DNA of 64,000 nt from Pseudomonadota bacterium. GTDB lineage: Bacteria; Pseudomonadota; Gammaproteobacteria; Steroidobacterales; Steroidobacteraceae. The notes below the pieces were generated by a model. That model saw nothing but the letters and a program-made list of their open reading frames with translations. It made no database searches and had not been told where the DNA came from. The DNA is taken from the NCBI GenBank assembly GCA_018241425.1, contig JAFEDU010000001.1:372001-436000 (forward strand), in the 5' to 3' direction. Positions 55,315-62,909 of this stretch are shown here, piece by piece (the stretch's first letter is position 1; the number at the start of each line of letters is the position of its first letter). The position numbers and the translations under genes were made by a program.

Positions 55315-56657
55315 GGCCGGCCTCCCGCGGCGCCCAACGCCTGCGCCCCTCGGTGTCGGTATCGCTCACTCGCCTGGTGCAACAGCTCCGGGGTGATGTT
55401 CAGATACGCGAGCGTCGAGACGATGTCTTTGTGCCCGAGATAGGTAGCCAGATGGGGGAGTCTGGATTGCGGCTCCACGCCTTCGCGGTACCACTGCAGC
55501 ATGCGATGCGCCACGAACGCGTGCCGCAGATCATGAACGCGCGGCCCCTGGTAACCGCCGTCAGGCTTTAGCCCCGCGCGGCGGATGACTCGTACCAGGA
55601 GCTTCTCGATCCCGCCGTAGGCGTAGCCTTTCCGCCGCAGTGGCGACCACCACAGCGGCGCATCGGGCCCGTTCGGAGCACCGATGGTTTGTCGTGCCCT
55701 CAGATAGCGCGACAACACCGCAACGACGCTCGGCGCCAACGGGAGCCGTCGTGTCTTAAAGAACTTGGTTTCGCGGATCTCGAGGCTCCCGCGCTCGATA
55801 TCCACATCGCGGAGCCTGAGCGCGGCGATCTCGCCGATGCGCAGGCCCGCGCAGTACGCGAGCGAGAGCATCGTGTACGTCATGAGCGCTCGCAGCGGTG
55901 TACCACGCCCGTGGAACGTGTGCGCGGCCTCGAACAGCCGCGCGATCTCAACTTGCGTGTACACATGGGGTCTGCGCTGCTCTTGCACGACGCGACGGGT
56001 CAGCCCCGCCTCGATCGCGATGATCGGGATTGTCTCGTCCCGCCGCCGCATCGCCTGACTCAAGACCCGACCACACCGCTGAGCGATAAGCCGATGGCGC
56101 AAGCCACGATTAGAGCTCTGCCACGCCTCGATGAGGGCCCGGAGTGGAGCCCTGCTCAGATCCGGCCGGCGTTGCAGGAACCGATCGAAGCGGCGCAGCT
56201 CGCGCGAGCGCGTTTCATAGCGGTACCCGAGCGATCGCATGCGCGCGATATGCTCGCGCATGAGCAGTCCGAGCACACTGCCCCACGCGGGCAGCGGGCG
56301 CAGCCGCTCCAGCGCGGCCTTGTAGTCCTCTTGGAGTAATGCACGAACGATGCTCATCAGATGTCCGCCGTATTCTTTCTTCAGCGCGGCGAGCGGATGC
56401 GCAGCGGCGTCACCTCTTGCTCGCCAGTCGAGGTACCGCACGATGATGCCGGCGCGGCTCACGACGTTCGCGAACGGCGATCGGGCCGCATCGCGGATGA
56501 GCCAGGCGCGGACGGTGCGGATCGACAGGGTTTCACCGCTGCGCGTGTGCGCCTGCGCGAACGCTCGGAACGCACGCAGTGGCGTGACGTAGCTGTAGCG
56601 GGATTTGTGAACGAGCTCGAGCTTGGCGAGGAAGCGATCGATGTCATCGGATCTCAT
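55311..56657 (-). CDS. Tyrosine recombinase, second gene of the RIT trio
   Basis: A 448-residue recombinase, longer than the others because of a large N-terminal region (residues 1 to about 220). Catalytic set: AGLRIGEIAALRL, HDLRHAFVAHRML, LGHKDIVSTLAYL, all six residues present. Overlaps both neighbours by 4 bp. Confidence 0.92.
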   Translation of the reverse strand: MRSDDIDRFLAKLELVHKSRYSYVTPLRAFRAFAQAHTRSGETLSIRTVRAWLIRDAARSPFANVVSRAGIIVRYLDWRARGDAAAHPLAALKKEYGGHLMSIVRALLQEDYKAALERLRPLPAWGSVLGLLMREHIARMRSLGYRYETRSRELRRFDRFLQRRPDLSRAPLRALIEAWQSSNRGLRHRLIAQRCGRVLSQAMRRRDETIPIIAIEAGLTRRVVQEQRRPHVYTQVEIARLFEAAHTFHGRGTPLRALMTYTMLSLAYCAGLRIGEIAALRLRDVDIERGSLEIRETKFFKTRRLPLAPSVVAVLSRYLRARQTIGAPNGPDAPLWWSPLRRKGYAYGGIEKLLVRVIRRAGLKPDGGYQGPRVHDLRHAFVAHRMLQWYREGVEPQSRLPHLATYLGHKDIVSTLAYLNITPELLHQASERYRHRGAQALGAAGGRP

Positions 56658-57886
56658 GGCGTCACCTCGACCGGCAAGTCCAGCGCCACGGACCGTAGAT
56701 CATCGGTGGCGAGTTTGAGGTAAGGGGCCGTGGAGCGCGCCGAACGGTGGCCGAGCACATCGCCGATCACTTTCAGCGATACACCGCCGCGCAACAGACT
56801 CACCGCACGGGCATGCCGCAAGGCGTGCGAGCCATGCTTGCCGGCCGGTTTCACGCCCACCGCCGCCAAGCGTCGGCTCACCACACCGTGTAAGTTCGTG
56901 CCGTCAGAGAGCGGCCGGTAAGGAGCTTGAGCCCGCAAGAACACGGTGCGAGCCCTCGTCGCCGGCCGCCCGTGGCGCAGGTAATCGAGCAGCGCGTTCG
57001 CAGGCTGACGCAGCAGCGGCAGTTCCGAGAACGTTCCGGTTTTGCCGTGTCGGATCCGCAACCGCCCATGCCGCCAGTCGATATCGGGCAGCTGCAACGC
57101 TTTGATTTCTCCGCCACGCAAGCCATACGTCGTGAGCAGCATCCAGATGGCATAGTCGCGCCGACCGCTCGCCGATCGATCCGCCTTGAGCGCCGCCAGA
57201 GCACACCGGACGTCCTCAGGACGCAGCACCGAGGGGATACCCTCCAGAGCATAGATCGTCGGACCCTTCATCAAGCACGCCAGATCGCGCGTGATGAGCG
57301 CGCGCTCGTGCAAGTGCCGCAACACACTGCGCAGCGTCGCCACCATTTCGGCCGTGGAGTTGCGGCGCATCGCGACGGCCCGCTCTGCCACATAGACATC
57401 CAGATCTTCGATCGTCAAGGCCGCAACGCTCTTGTTTCGATCGTGTAGCCACTCCAGGAGCTGACGCAGCTCGGATCGCCGATGCCGTCGCGTATTGGGA
57501 GCGAGCCCTCGAAGCTCCCGCATCCAGGTATCGAACGTCGCCACCATCTCTGCGATCGCCAGCTCGTGCCCCGTCGCGGCAGGCGGCGCGGGTGGCCATC
57601 GTCCTTGCTCAAGGCGTAGCAACATATGGATCGCCGCTCGGTGCATGCGCCGCGAGTGATCCGGGAACGCTCCGCGGTAGCGCTTGAGTTTCAGAGCGTC
57701 AAGGTGGCGCCTGACATCCGCCGGCGTGACGTTCTCCAACGTAAGATGGCGACGCTCCAGATCGCGAAGGAAGCGGCGCACAGCGACCGGGTAATTCCAG
57801 ATGACGCCGAAGCTATAGCGCTCCTGGCGCAGGTGCTCGTGGACTCGAGCGAGTAAGGGTCTGAAGCGAGGTTCCGTATGGGACAT
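56654..57886 (-). CDS. Tyrosine recombinase, first gene of the RIT trio
   Basis: A 410-residue recombinase. Catalytic residues lie in YGLRGGEIKAL, SHALRHARAVSLL, LGHRSARSTAPYL. Ribosome binding site AAGGAG lies 8 bases before ATG at 57886, inside a hairpin (57896-57916). First gene of the trio transcript. Confidence 0.92.
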   Translation of the reverse strand: MSHTEPRFRPLLARVHEHLRQERYSFGVIWNYPVAVRRFLRDLERRHLTLENVTPADVRRHLDALKLKRYRGAFPDHSRRMHRAAIHMLLRLEQGRWPPAPPAATGHELAIAEMVATFDTWMRELRGLAPNTRRHRRSELRQLLEWLHDRNKSVAALTIEDLDVYVAERAVAMRRNSTAEMVATLRSVLRHLHERALITRDLACLMKGPTIYALEGIPSVLRPEDVRCALAALKADRSASGRRDYAIWMLLTTYGLRGGEIKALQLPDIDWRHGRLRIRHGKTGTFSELPLLRQPANALLDYLRHGRPATRARTVFLRAQAPYRPLSDGTNLHGVVSRRLAAVGVKPAGKHGSHALRHARAVSLLRGGVSLKVIGDVLGHRSARSTAPYLKLATDDLRSVALDLPVEVTP

Positions 57887-57895
57887 GGGGAGTCT

Positions 57896-57916
57896 CCTTG
57901 GGGGATGAGCCCAAGG
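57896..57916 (-). promoter_or_regulatory. Hairpin covering the RIT ribosome binding site
   Basis: CCTTGGG (57896-57902) and CCCAAGG (57910-57916) form a 7-bp stem with a 7-base loop. The recombinase ribosome binding site (complement of 57894-57899) lies partly in the stem, so it may limit translation of the recombinases. Confidence 0.45.
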
Positions 57917-57959
57917 AACCTACGCTCCAAGTCCGCGCCCCGAGCAGGGCGCGCGCGCC

Positions 57960-58193
57960 TCAGCGGCAACAGGAAGCGCCCTGGCCGCTCGCTTGGATCG
58001 GCGGACAGGGGATCGATCCGTAGGAGCAGAACACGCAGCAGTCCCCGGCCTTTGGCCGCAGCAGCGTGTGGCAGCCGGTGCACTCGTAGAAGTACTGGCA
58101 GGCATCGGTCGGCATGGTCTCGAGCTTCGCAGCCCCACAGGCCGGGCAGGTCAGGGTCGATTCGAGCACCAGCCTCGCCTCAGACATAGACAT
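57960..58193 (-). CDS. GDCCVxC-domain protein
   Basis: A 77-residue cysteine-rich protein: TCPACGAA and ECTGCHTLL make two CxxC knuckles, then GDCCVFCSYGSIPCPPIQ, the signature of the GDCCVxC family (which includes selenoprotein forms; all positions here are Cys). It ends in SCCR. These proteins often sit beside merT and merR, so mercury or other soft-metal handling is inferred. A second in-frame ATG lies at 58187. It overlaps merT by 14 bp. Confidence 0.82.
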   Translation of the reverse strand: MSMSEARLVLESTLTCPACGAAKLETMPTDACQYFYECTGCHTLLRPKAGDCCVFCSYGSIPCPPIQASGQGASCCR

Positions 58194-58545
58194 ACCCCGC
58201 CACCAGCAGCGCCGCCCCGATCACCAGTCCGATGAGCGTGAGGACTCGGACCCCCGGTTTGGCACACCATGCCCCCGGCTCGCACACCGCCGTGCGCTGG
58301 CGCCACCACAGCACGGCCGCCAGCGCGAGGGCCGCGCCGCCCACGATGAGTATTCCGGTCCGATGCGGCGCGGCCACCGCTGCCACGCCGAACAACCAGG
58401 CGCTCCCCAGCCCCAGCGCTCCCAGGAGCAACGGCAGTGCACAGCACGCGGCCGCGGCGAACCCGGCCAGCAGACCCCCCGCCGTCAGCACGACGGCGCC
58501 GGTTCCACGGGGCTTACTGCGCGATGGGCGGGGAGCGACATTCAT
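58180..58545 (-). CDS. merT: MerT-like mercuric transport protein
   Basis: A 121-residue inner-membrane protein with three or four helices. The first helix carries the vicinal pair in AAACCALPLLLGALGLGSAW, which takes Hg(II) from the periplasm; a second Cys pair lies in CEPGAWC on the cytoplasmic side. Start at 58545 (MNVAPRP) with AAGAGG 8 bases upstream. No merP or merA is present, so uptake without reduction would be harmful unless those genes are elsewhere; a different soft metal is possible. Confidence 0.82.
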   Translation of the reverse strand: MNVAPRPSRSKPRGTGAVVLTAGGLLAGFAAAACCALPLLLGALGLGSAWLFGVAAVAAPHRTGILIVGGAALALAAVLWWRQRTAVCEPGAWCAKPGVRVLTLIGLVIGAALLVAGYVYV

Positions 58546-58576
58546 GGCAGGACCTCTTGTCAAGCGCTTAACCCCA

Positions 58577-58607
58577 AGTCTATCGTCTGTAGTCACTACA
58601 GACTCAA
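58577..58607 (-). promoter_or_regulatory. MerR-type promoter with 19-bp spacer and operator
   Basis: On the minus strand TTGAGT (58602-58607) and TAGACT (58577-58582) are separated by 19 bp, the stretched spacing typical of MerR-controlled promoters. A perfect dyad, GTCTGTAGT-N-ACTACAGAC (58585-58603), fills the spacer. It drives merT-GDCCVxC and lies 24 bp from the merR start. Confidence 0.85.
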
Positions 58608-58626
58608 GCCTCGGACATCGCCACCC

Positions 58627-59037
58627 ATGGAACCCCCCGCCCTATTGATCGGTGAGCTCTCGCAGCGCACCGGCTGCCACATCGAGACCATCCGCTACTA
58701 CGAACGCGTGCGCCTGCTCCCTCGCGCCCAGCGACGAGGCCGTTACCGCACCTTCTCCAGCGCGGATGTCGCGCGCCTGAACTTCGTCATGCGTTCGCGC
58801 GACCTGGGGTTCTCACTCGATGAGATCAAAGCGCTGCTCGCCGTGTCGTCGAACCCGGATGCACATTCGTGCACCGAAGCTCAAAGGCTCGCCGCCGGCC
58901 ACCTGGCCGCCGTCCGCACTCGCCTGCGCGACCTGCGGCGCATGGAGCGGGTACTCACCGAGACGATCCGAAGATGCGATAACCGCAAGACCCCGTCCTG
59001 CCCTCTCATCCAAGCGCTGTCGGGCAACCCCAAATAA
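58627..59037 (+). CDS. merR: MerR-family metal-responsive regulator
   Basis: A 136-residue activator. The HTH region is LIGELSQRTGCHIETIRYYE with RGRYRTFSSADVARLNFVMR, followed by LGFSLDEIKALLA and a long dimer helix. Cysteines lie at HSCTEAQ, RRCDN and TPSCPLI; the last two are 8 apart, one residue closer than in classical mercury MerR, so the metal may differ. Divergent from merT. The stop codon overlaps an end repeat of the RIT element. Confidence 0.87.
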   Translation: MEPPALLIGELSQRTGCHIETIRYYERVRLLPRAQRRGRYRTFSSADVARLNFVMRSRDLGFSLDEIKALLAVSSNPDAHSCTEAQRLAAGHLAAVRTRLRDLRRMERVLTETIRRCDNRKTPSCPLIQALSGNPK

Positions 59038-59142
59038 TGCTCAGCAAAAGCGGCCTGCGGACCCGATAACCCCGGCCGCTAATTCCTTACTGAGCATTAC
59101 GAGCTTCTGCCCATAAGCCGAGTTATGTGCAGCTGCACATTA
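59035..59142. repeat. Right-end repeats of the RIT element
   Basis: Copies of the 10-bp unit: TAATGCTCAG (59035-59044), inverted CTGAGCATTA (59090-59099), CTGCCCATAA (59107-59116), and the outermost palindrome TTATGTGCAGCTGCACATTA (59123-59142). The first two, with AGCGGCC/GGCCGCT inside, can form a long hairpin after merR that may also stop transcription. Confidence 0.6.
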
Positions 59143-59535
59143 TTCCTTCAGCCGCGAAGTAATCATCTCGTCCGCGCTGCTCGGCTCGGCAATACCCGAG
59201 GGGTGGTTATGGAAAAGCAGCAGCGCCGCGCTGTTCTTCGCGAGAGCCGCCTTGACTACCTCCCGCGGGTAGACCGACGCGTTCGCCAGCGTTCCTCGGA
59301 AGAGGATCTCTGCGGCGATCAACCGGTGCCGGGAGTCCAGATGAAGGCAACCGAACTGCTCGTAGTCGCTGGGACCGATGTGTAAGCGCAGATATTCGCG
59401 CGTAAGCGCCGGGGAACTTAAAACCGGAGAGCCAGCGCGATAACGCTGCGCAAGAAGGGCGCGGGCCCGGTCAAATATTTCAGCCGGTTCAGCGATACGA
59501 AAGCCCTCGTCGTTTCGGATATAGAGCGTAGTCAT
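59143..59535 (-). pseudogene. radC, 5' fragment (split by the RIT element)
   Basis: Start at 59535 (MTTLYIRNDEG) with GAGGG upstream. The frame carries YPREVVKAALA, ALLLFHNHPSG and SSADEMITSRLKE, then meets a TAA from the inserted element. The JAB motif is complete but the last 30 residues lie at 53381-53473. The truncated product might still be made. Confidence 0.85.
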
Positions 59536-59557
59536 GAGCATGACCCTCAATGTGCAC

Positions 59558-59705
59558 GGGCGGGATTGCCCGCGCAGGGCGCCTCACGCCGCAGCGCAGC
59601 GGTCAATGGGCGAAGCCGGCCCGCAGGGACGCAAGCGCGTCCTCGCGCGCAGCCATTGACGGCGAGACCGGCGTGATACCCTGCGCGAATCCAGCAAGCC
59701 CGCCC
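59558..59705 (-). ncRNA. radC RNA motif, copy C (leader of the split radC gene)
   Basis: Outer GGGCGGG (59558-59564) pairs with CCCGCCC (59699-59705); CGCGCAGGG pairs with CCCTGCGCG; inner GTCAATGG pairs with CCATTGAC around a GC-rich arm. Very close to copy A in sequence (shared GATTGCCCGCGCAGGGCGCC), and covariation is visible: GTCAGG/CCTTGAC in A, GTCAATGG/CCATTGAC here. Confidence 0.78.
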
Positions 59706-59772
59706 CAACACCCTGTGCTCTACTCCTACGTTCTCCTTGTTTGATGTCTGTGACCGGGATCGGATCACGTTG

Positions 59773-59889
59773 ATGCAGAAAACGGGCCTGTGTCTCTACG
59801 TCCTGATGTTTAGCCTTTGCGTCTCAGTCGACGCGCGCGCCGTCATCCGCAACGCACCGCCCAAGCATCTGCCAGGCGCGCGTTCTTGA
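59773..59889 (+). CDS. Possible small secreted peptide (38 aa)
   Basis: ATG at 59773 opens a 38-codon frame with a signal-like N-terminus (MQKTGLCLYVLMFSLCVSVDARA) and a short mature tail ending GARS. It may be the 5' remnant of a longer exported transfer protein. Weak ribosome binding site (GGGATCGG). Confidence 0.3.
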   Translation: MQKTGLCLYVLMFSLCVSVDARAVIRNAPPKHLPGARS

Positions 59890-59925
59890 CGTCCCGTTGG
59901 TCAACCCGCACCTCTGGATCGCCAT

Positions 59926-60930
59926 TCAGCGCACCCGCTCCGGATCCTTTGGAGTTCGCGCCGGCCGGTCCTGAAGCTCAGCGGCCAAACGATCCCGGTC
60001 GGTGACCGGTGCCGGCATCTGCCGTGCGAACCGTCGAACGGCTGCAGCAAGTTCCAGCTCGCGCTGTTCCTCGAGCGTACTTGCCACATCTTCCCAGCCC
60101 CGGAGCACTTCGCGCCGGGTCTGTCGAAGGGCGCCCAAGGCAGTATCCGGCTGGAGCCCTCCCCGGGCCATTTCGGCCCGAATCGCCCGCTCGCGCGTCT
60201 CGAAGTGTGTTGAGCTACCGCGCTGATGCGCGCGGTAGATCGGATCGATCTTGGGAATCCGCGTATTGCCCCGTGCGGTACGTTCGGTGGCATTGGCTGC
60301 AATCCCTTGTGCCCTGAGGTGACGCGCGAACTCCCTCCGCCAGGTCCGCAAGGTCTCCTTACGGATGTTGAGCCGCGTTCCGTCCTCGCCCATGGCTTTG
60401 ACGACGACGTGGACGTGCGGGTGCGGCTCATCGGTATGTAGCACGAGCGCATAGCGGTGCTTGAGCGCAAACTGCTCGCGTGCGAGCGTCCGTACCGCCT
60501 CAAGCACCTTGTCCGGTGCGGTCCCGGGTGGCATGGAGAAAATCAGCTTGTGAACCAGCTTCGGAGTGCGTCGCTGTCCGGGCTGCGGCAACGCCGCCGT
60601 GCGGCGCTCCTGGTCGAGGGCGAGATCCCAGTCCTCCACCAGCGCTTTGGCCGCCCCCTTACCCTGAAGGTGGGGGCCCTCGTCGGTCTCCAGTTTCAGA
60701 TCTCCGTCGCGACTCAGATAGTCGAAGTGTCGCCCGACGGCGCGCGCATCCTGGCCACCCCGGGTGAGGACTTTCACCATGACTTCCGGTGCCCGATGCA
60801 CCGTGCGAGCGATGAGTGCAACTTGGGCGCTCGAGAATCGATCGCGCCGGCCCGGTCCACGGCGTGCGTGGCTGAAGATCTCCAGCAGCGGACTTCCGAT
60901 CCCGGCCAGCTTGACTACAGAGGGGGTCAT
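59926..60930 (-). CDS. MOB relaxase, copy 2
   Basis: A 334-residue relaxase, paralogue of the protein at 49574. Metal motif HTDEPHPHVHVVVKA and EVMVKVLTRGGQDARAVGRH, KLVHKLIFSMPPGTAP. The start follows the mobC copy 2 stop directly (TAAATG). Both relaxases look intact, so either could be the active enzyme for this element. Confidence 0.88.
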   Translation of the reverse strand: MTPSVVKLAGIGSPLLEIFSHARRGPGRRDRFSSAQVALIARTVHRAPEVMVKVLTRGGQDARAVGRHFDYLSRDGDLKLETDEGPHLQGKGAAKALVEDWDLALDQERRTAALPQPGQRRTPKLVHKLIFSMPPGTAPDKVLEAVRTLAREQFALKHRYALVLHTDEPHPHVHVVVKAMGEDGTRLNIRKETLRTWRREFARHLRAQGIAANATERTARGNTRIPKIDPIYRAHQRGSSTHFETRERAIRAEMARGGLQPDTALGALRQTRREVLRGWEDVASTLEEQRELELAAAVRRFARQMPAPVTDRDRLAAELQDRPARTPKDPERVR

Positions 60931-61467
60931 TTACCACTCCCGCCAGGCACGCTCATTCGCCGCCAGCAGAGACCGGAAGTGATCTTTGAGCCCCGTGGCG
61001 ATCTTAAGCATTGTCTGCACTTCGGCCCGTCCGGGGACGTTCGCGCGGCCTTCCTGTTGCAACACCCGCGCGACCTGATTGAGGTTGCGCCCGATCGCGC
61101 TCATCTCCAGAACCGCCTGGCGCAAAGCGAGATACTCAGCCTTTGGCAAGGGATTCCCACCCTGCAGGTGAACCCGAATCATGTGAGCGGCATAAGTCGA
61201 AGCACTCAACCCCCGGCCACTCGCCCGCTCGCGTAGGAGCTTGCGGTCGGCCCCTGGCAGGCGCACGCACAGGCGCCAGGTGCGGGTTCCCCGCACAGCG
61301 CCGTGAGGTGCCGGGGGTGGTGGCGGTACGGTCGTTGTGGGGAGACCGGAACTCACCAGGCGTTTGATGAGCTGCGATTCGGTCAGACCTTCCTGCACGG
61401 CAAGCTCGCGCAGCCGGGACTTCACGTCCGCGGTCACCCGACAGGAGATGTAGGCATCAGCAGGCAT
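60931..61467 (-). CDS. MobC-like relaxosome accessory protein, copy 2
   Basis: A 178-residue protein from MPADAYISCRV (ATG 61467; the upstream frame is non-coding). N-terminal RHH-like part (YISCRVTADVKSRLRELAV ... SQLIKRLV), Pro-rich linker, then WRLCVRLPGADRKLL and the MobC pattern EMSAIGRNLNQVARVLQQEG. Same order as copy 1: oriT-like region, mobC, relaxase. Confidence 0.82.
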   Translation of the reverse strand: MPADAYISCRVTADVKSRLRELAVQEGLTESQLIKRLVSSGLPTTTVPPPPPAPHGAVRGTRTWRLCVRLPGADRKLLRERASGRGLSASTYAAHMIRVHLQGGNPLPKAEYLALRQAVLEMSAIGRNLNQVARVLQQEGRANVPGRAEVQTMLKIATGLKDHFRSLLAANERAWREW

Positions 61468-61690
61468 CCGGGGACAGATGCCGCGAGGCCACGGACACTC
61501 GGAAGCGCCCAGTGGGTCGAGGTTCTCTCGTAGCACTTGTTGCAGGTCCGGCGCGCACGGCCGGGTCTGAAACGACCGGCAACCGAACGCATCGAATTGC
61601 AACACGCGCGTCCAGTAGTCGAATGATGGCACTACTGGATGGCCGCAACACCCCGTTGCCGGTGTCCCTCGGGGACACGTCAGCACCGCC
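61468..61690. other. Candidate oriT, copy 2
   Basis: Upstream of mobC copy 2. It contains GCCGCGAGGC near 61481 (shared with oriT copy 1), an inverted repeat CCAGTAGT (61612-61619) with ACTACTGG (61631-61638), and a GTGTCCC-TCG-GGGACAC hairpin (61662-61678). No clear ATCCTG-type nic site, so less certain than copy 1. Confidence 0.45.
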
Positions 61691-61697
61691 TTCCACT

Positions 61698-62909
61698 TTA
61701 GCGTGTGAGCTCATCCCGCTGCCGTTCTGGCGGTCGGCGGGTTCGGGCAGGTCCTCGCAGATAGACCGGCTGTAGGGGCTCTCCGCGCTCGATATCGCGT
61801 GCAAGACCTAAGCGGACCCGCTCGACGAACTGTCGCTGGTCTTGCGGATCCCGGAACACTCGGGCGGCAATCTGCGCCGCGCGCAGGTTGAGGTAGGTGC
61901 CGGCCAGTTCCGGGTGTTGCCGCACGGCGTCCTTGGCCTTGACGGCGCTGTCGCGCACGACCCGGGCGGCGGTGCCGCGCTGGTTCAGAAACTCCTCGGT
62001 CTCAAGCGCCCAGCGATTGCGAGCCGTTGCAAGCGGTGCCTCGCGCAAGGCACCCTCCTCGTCTCTGATCTGCCGGCGCACGGTCACCGCATCGGACCCC
62101 ACGCGCTGGAGAACCACGTCATCCCCTTCCTTGGGCTGGGAGAGGGACTGCGCCACGGCACGCTCAATGTCCTTACCCCACACCTCCCGGGGCCCTTTAG
62201 GGGTTTGCAGGCGCACGAAGTAGGACGGGGCTTCATTCGGATCATGCCGGTAGAAATCCCGCCCGTGATCCACAAGCTTGCCCCGGATCGGTTCTCTTTT
62301 AGGGTCACGCTCGGGAGCCTGCGGAGCGCCTCGAGGCGCCTCGGGTGAAATCGAATCCGTCACTTCCGGGGCCGCCTCGCGTCGGCGCGCGAGCGCTCGC
62401 ACAAGCTGTGTGCGCTCGGCATCGGAGGCGTGGTAGCCGCGGACTTCAAGACCGGCCAGACGCGCCTGCTGCCAGACCTCGCGTCGGAACACCTCAGTCC
62501 CGGTCACCGAGACCTCGCTCCAACCACGCGAGCGGGCGATATCAACGAGGCTTGAGACCACCTGGGTGTTCTCACTTGCGGTCGTGAGCTTGCGTCCCCG
62601 GTCCTTGAATGCCTCGTGACCGTCTCGGAAGTAGAACCGATTGCCCTCCTGGATGAACCGATCGCGCACGCTCTCCGGAACTGTCCAAGGATCGGTTTGG
62701 TTGCGTCTCGAGGGGCCGCCGTCAGGCACTTTTGAAGGCGCCGGATCCTCCGATGACGTACGCACCGCTTCCTGGGTCGCTTCCGGTCGCGCCGGCGGCC
62801 GGCGCGACCGCCGACCGAGCGAGATCGAGTTCTCATGGGGCTCACGCGAGGAATTACGTCGCGTGGTAGTCGCGCCCACCCTCTCGGAGTCATCCGGATC
62901 ATCGGCCAT
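61698..62909 (-). CDS. LPD7-domain transfer protein
   Basis: A 403-residue protein. A disordered N-terminus is followed by an LPD7 domain at about 78-175 (VPESVRDRFIQEGNRFYFRD ... ARSRGWSEVSVTGTEVFRRE ... AGLEVRGYHASDAER), then a second domain with GKLVDHGRDFYRHDPNEAPS and YFVRLQTPKGPREVWGKDIE. Both are common as C-terminal parts of large relaxases (TraI-like), here on a separate protein, so it is probably a relaxosome helper. Overlaps the TraG gene by 11 bp. Confidence 0.78.
   Translation of the reverse strand: MADDPDDSERVGATTTRRNSSREPHENSISLGRRSRRPPARPEATQEAVRTSSEDPAPSKVPDGGPSRRNQTDPWTVPESVRDRFIQEGNRFYFRDGHEAFKDRGRKLTTASENTQVVSSLVDIARSRGWSEVSVTGTEVFRREVWQQARLAGLEVRGYHASDAERTQLVRALARRREAAPEVTDSISPEAPRGAPQAPERDPKREPIRGKLVDHGRDFYRHDPNEAPSYFVRLQTPKGPREVWGKDIERAVAQSLSQPKEGDDVVLQRVGSDAVTVRRQIRDEEGALREAPLATARNRWALETEEFLNQRGTAARVVRDSAVKAKDAVRQHPELAGTYLNLRAAQIAARVFRDPQDQRQFVERVRLGLARDIERGEPLQPVYLRGPARTRRPPERQRDELTR

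Larger units (their letters stand above)
53474..59142. mobile_element. RIT (recombinase-in-trio) element with mercury-type cargo
   Basis: 5,669 bp inserted into a radC gene. Both borders are defined: TTCCTT occurs on each side (53468-53473, 59143-59148), and removing the element restores radC. The ends start TTATGCGCAG (left, inward) and TAATGTGCAG (right, inward on the minus strand), with more copies of this 10-bp unit further in. Contents are radC with radC RNA, three overlapping tyrosine recombinase genes, GDCCVxC, merT and merR. RIT elements are known as trios of overlapping recombinase genes. Confidence 0.8.

Noticed and set aside
58114..58626. Extended merR frame of over 300 codons
   Set aside because: It is antisense to merT and crosses the MerR promoter; MEPPALLIGEL at 58627 is the normal MerR N-terminus.
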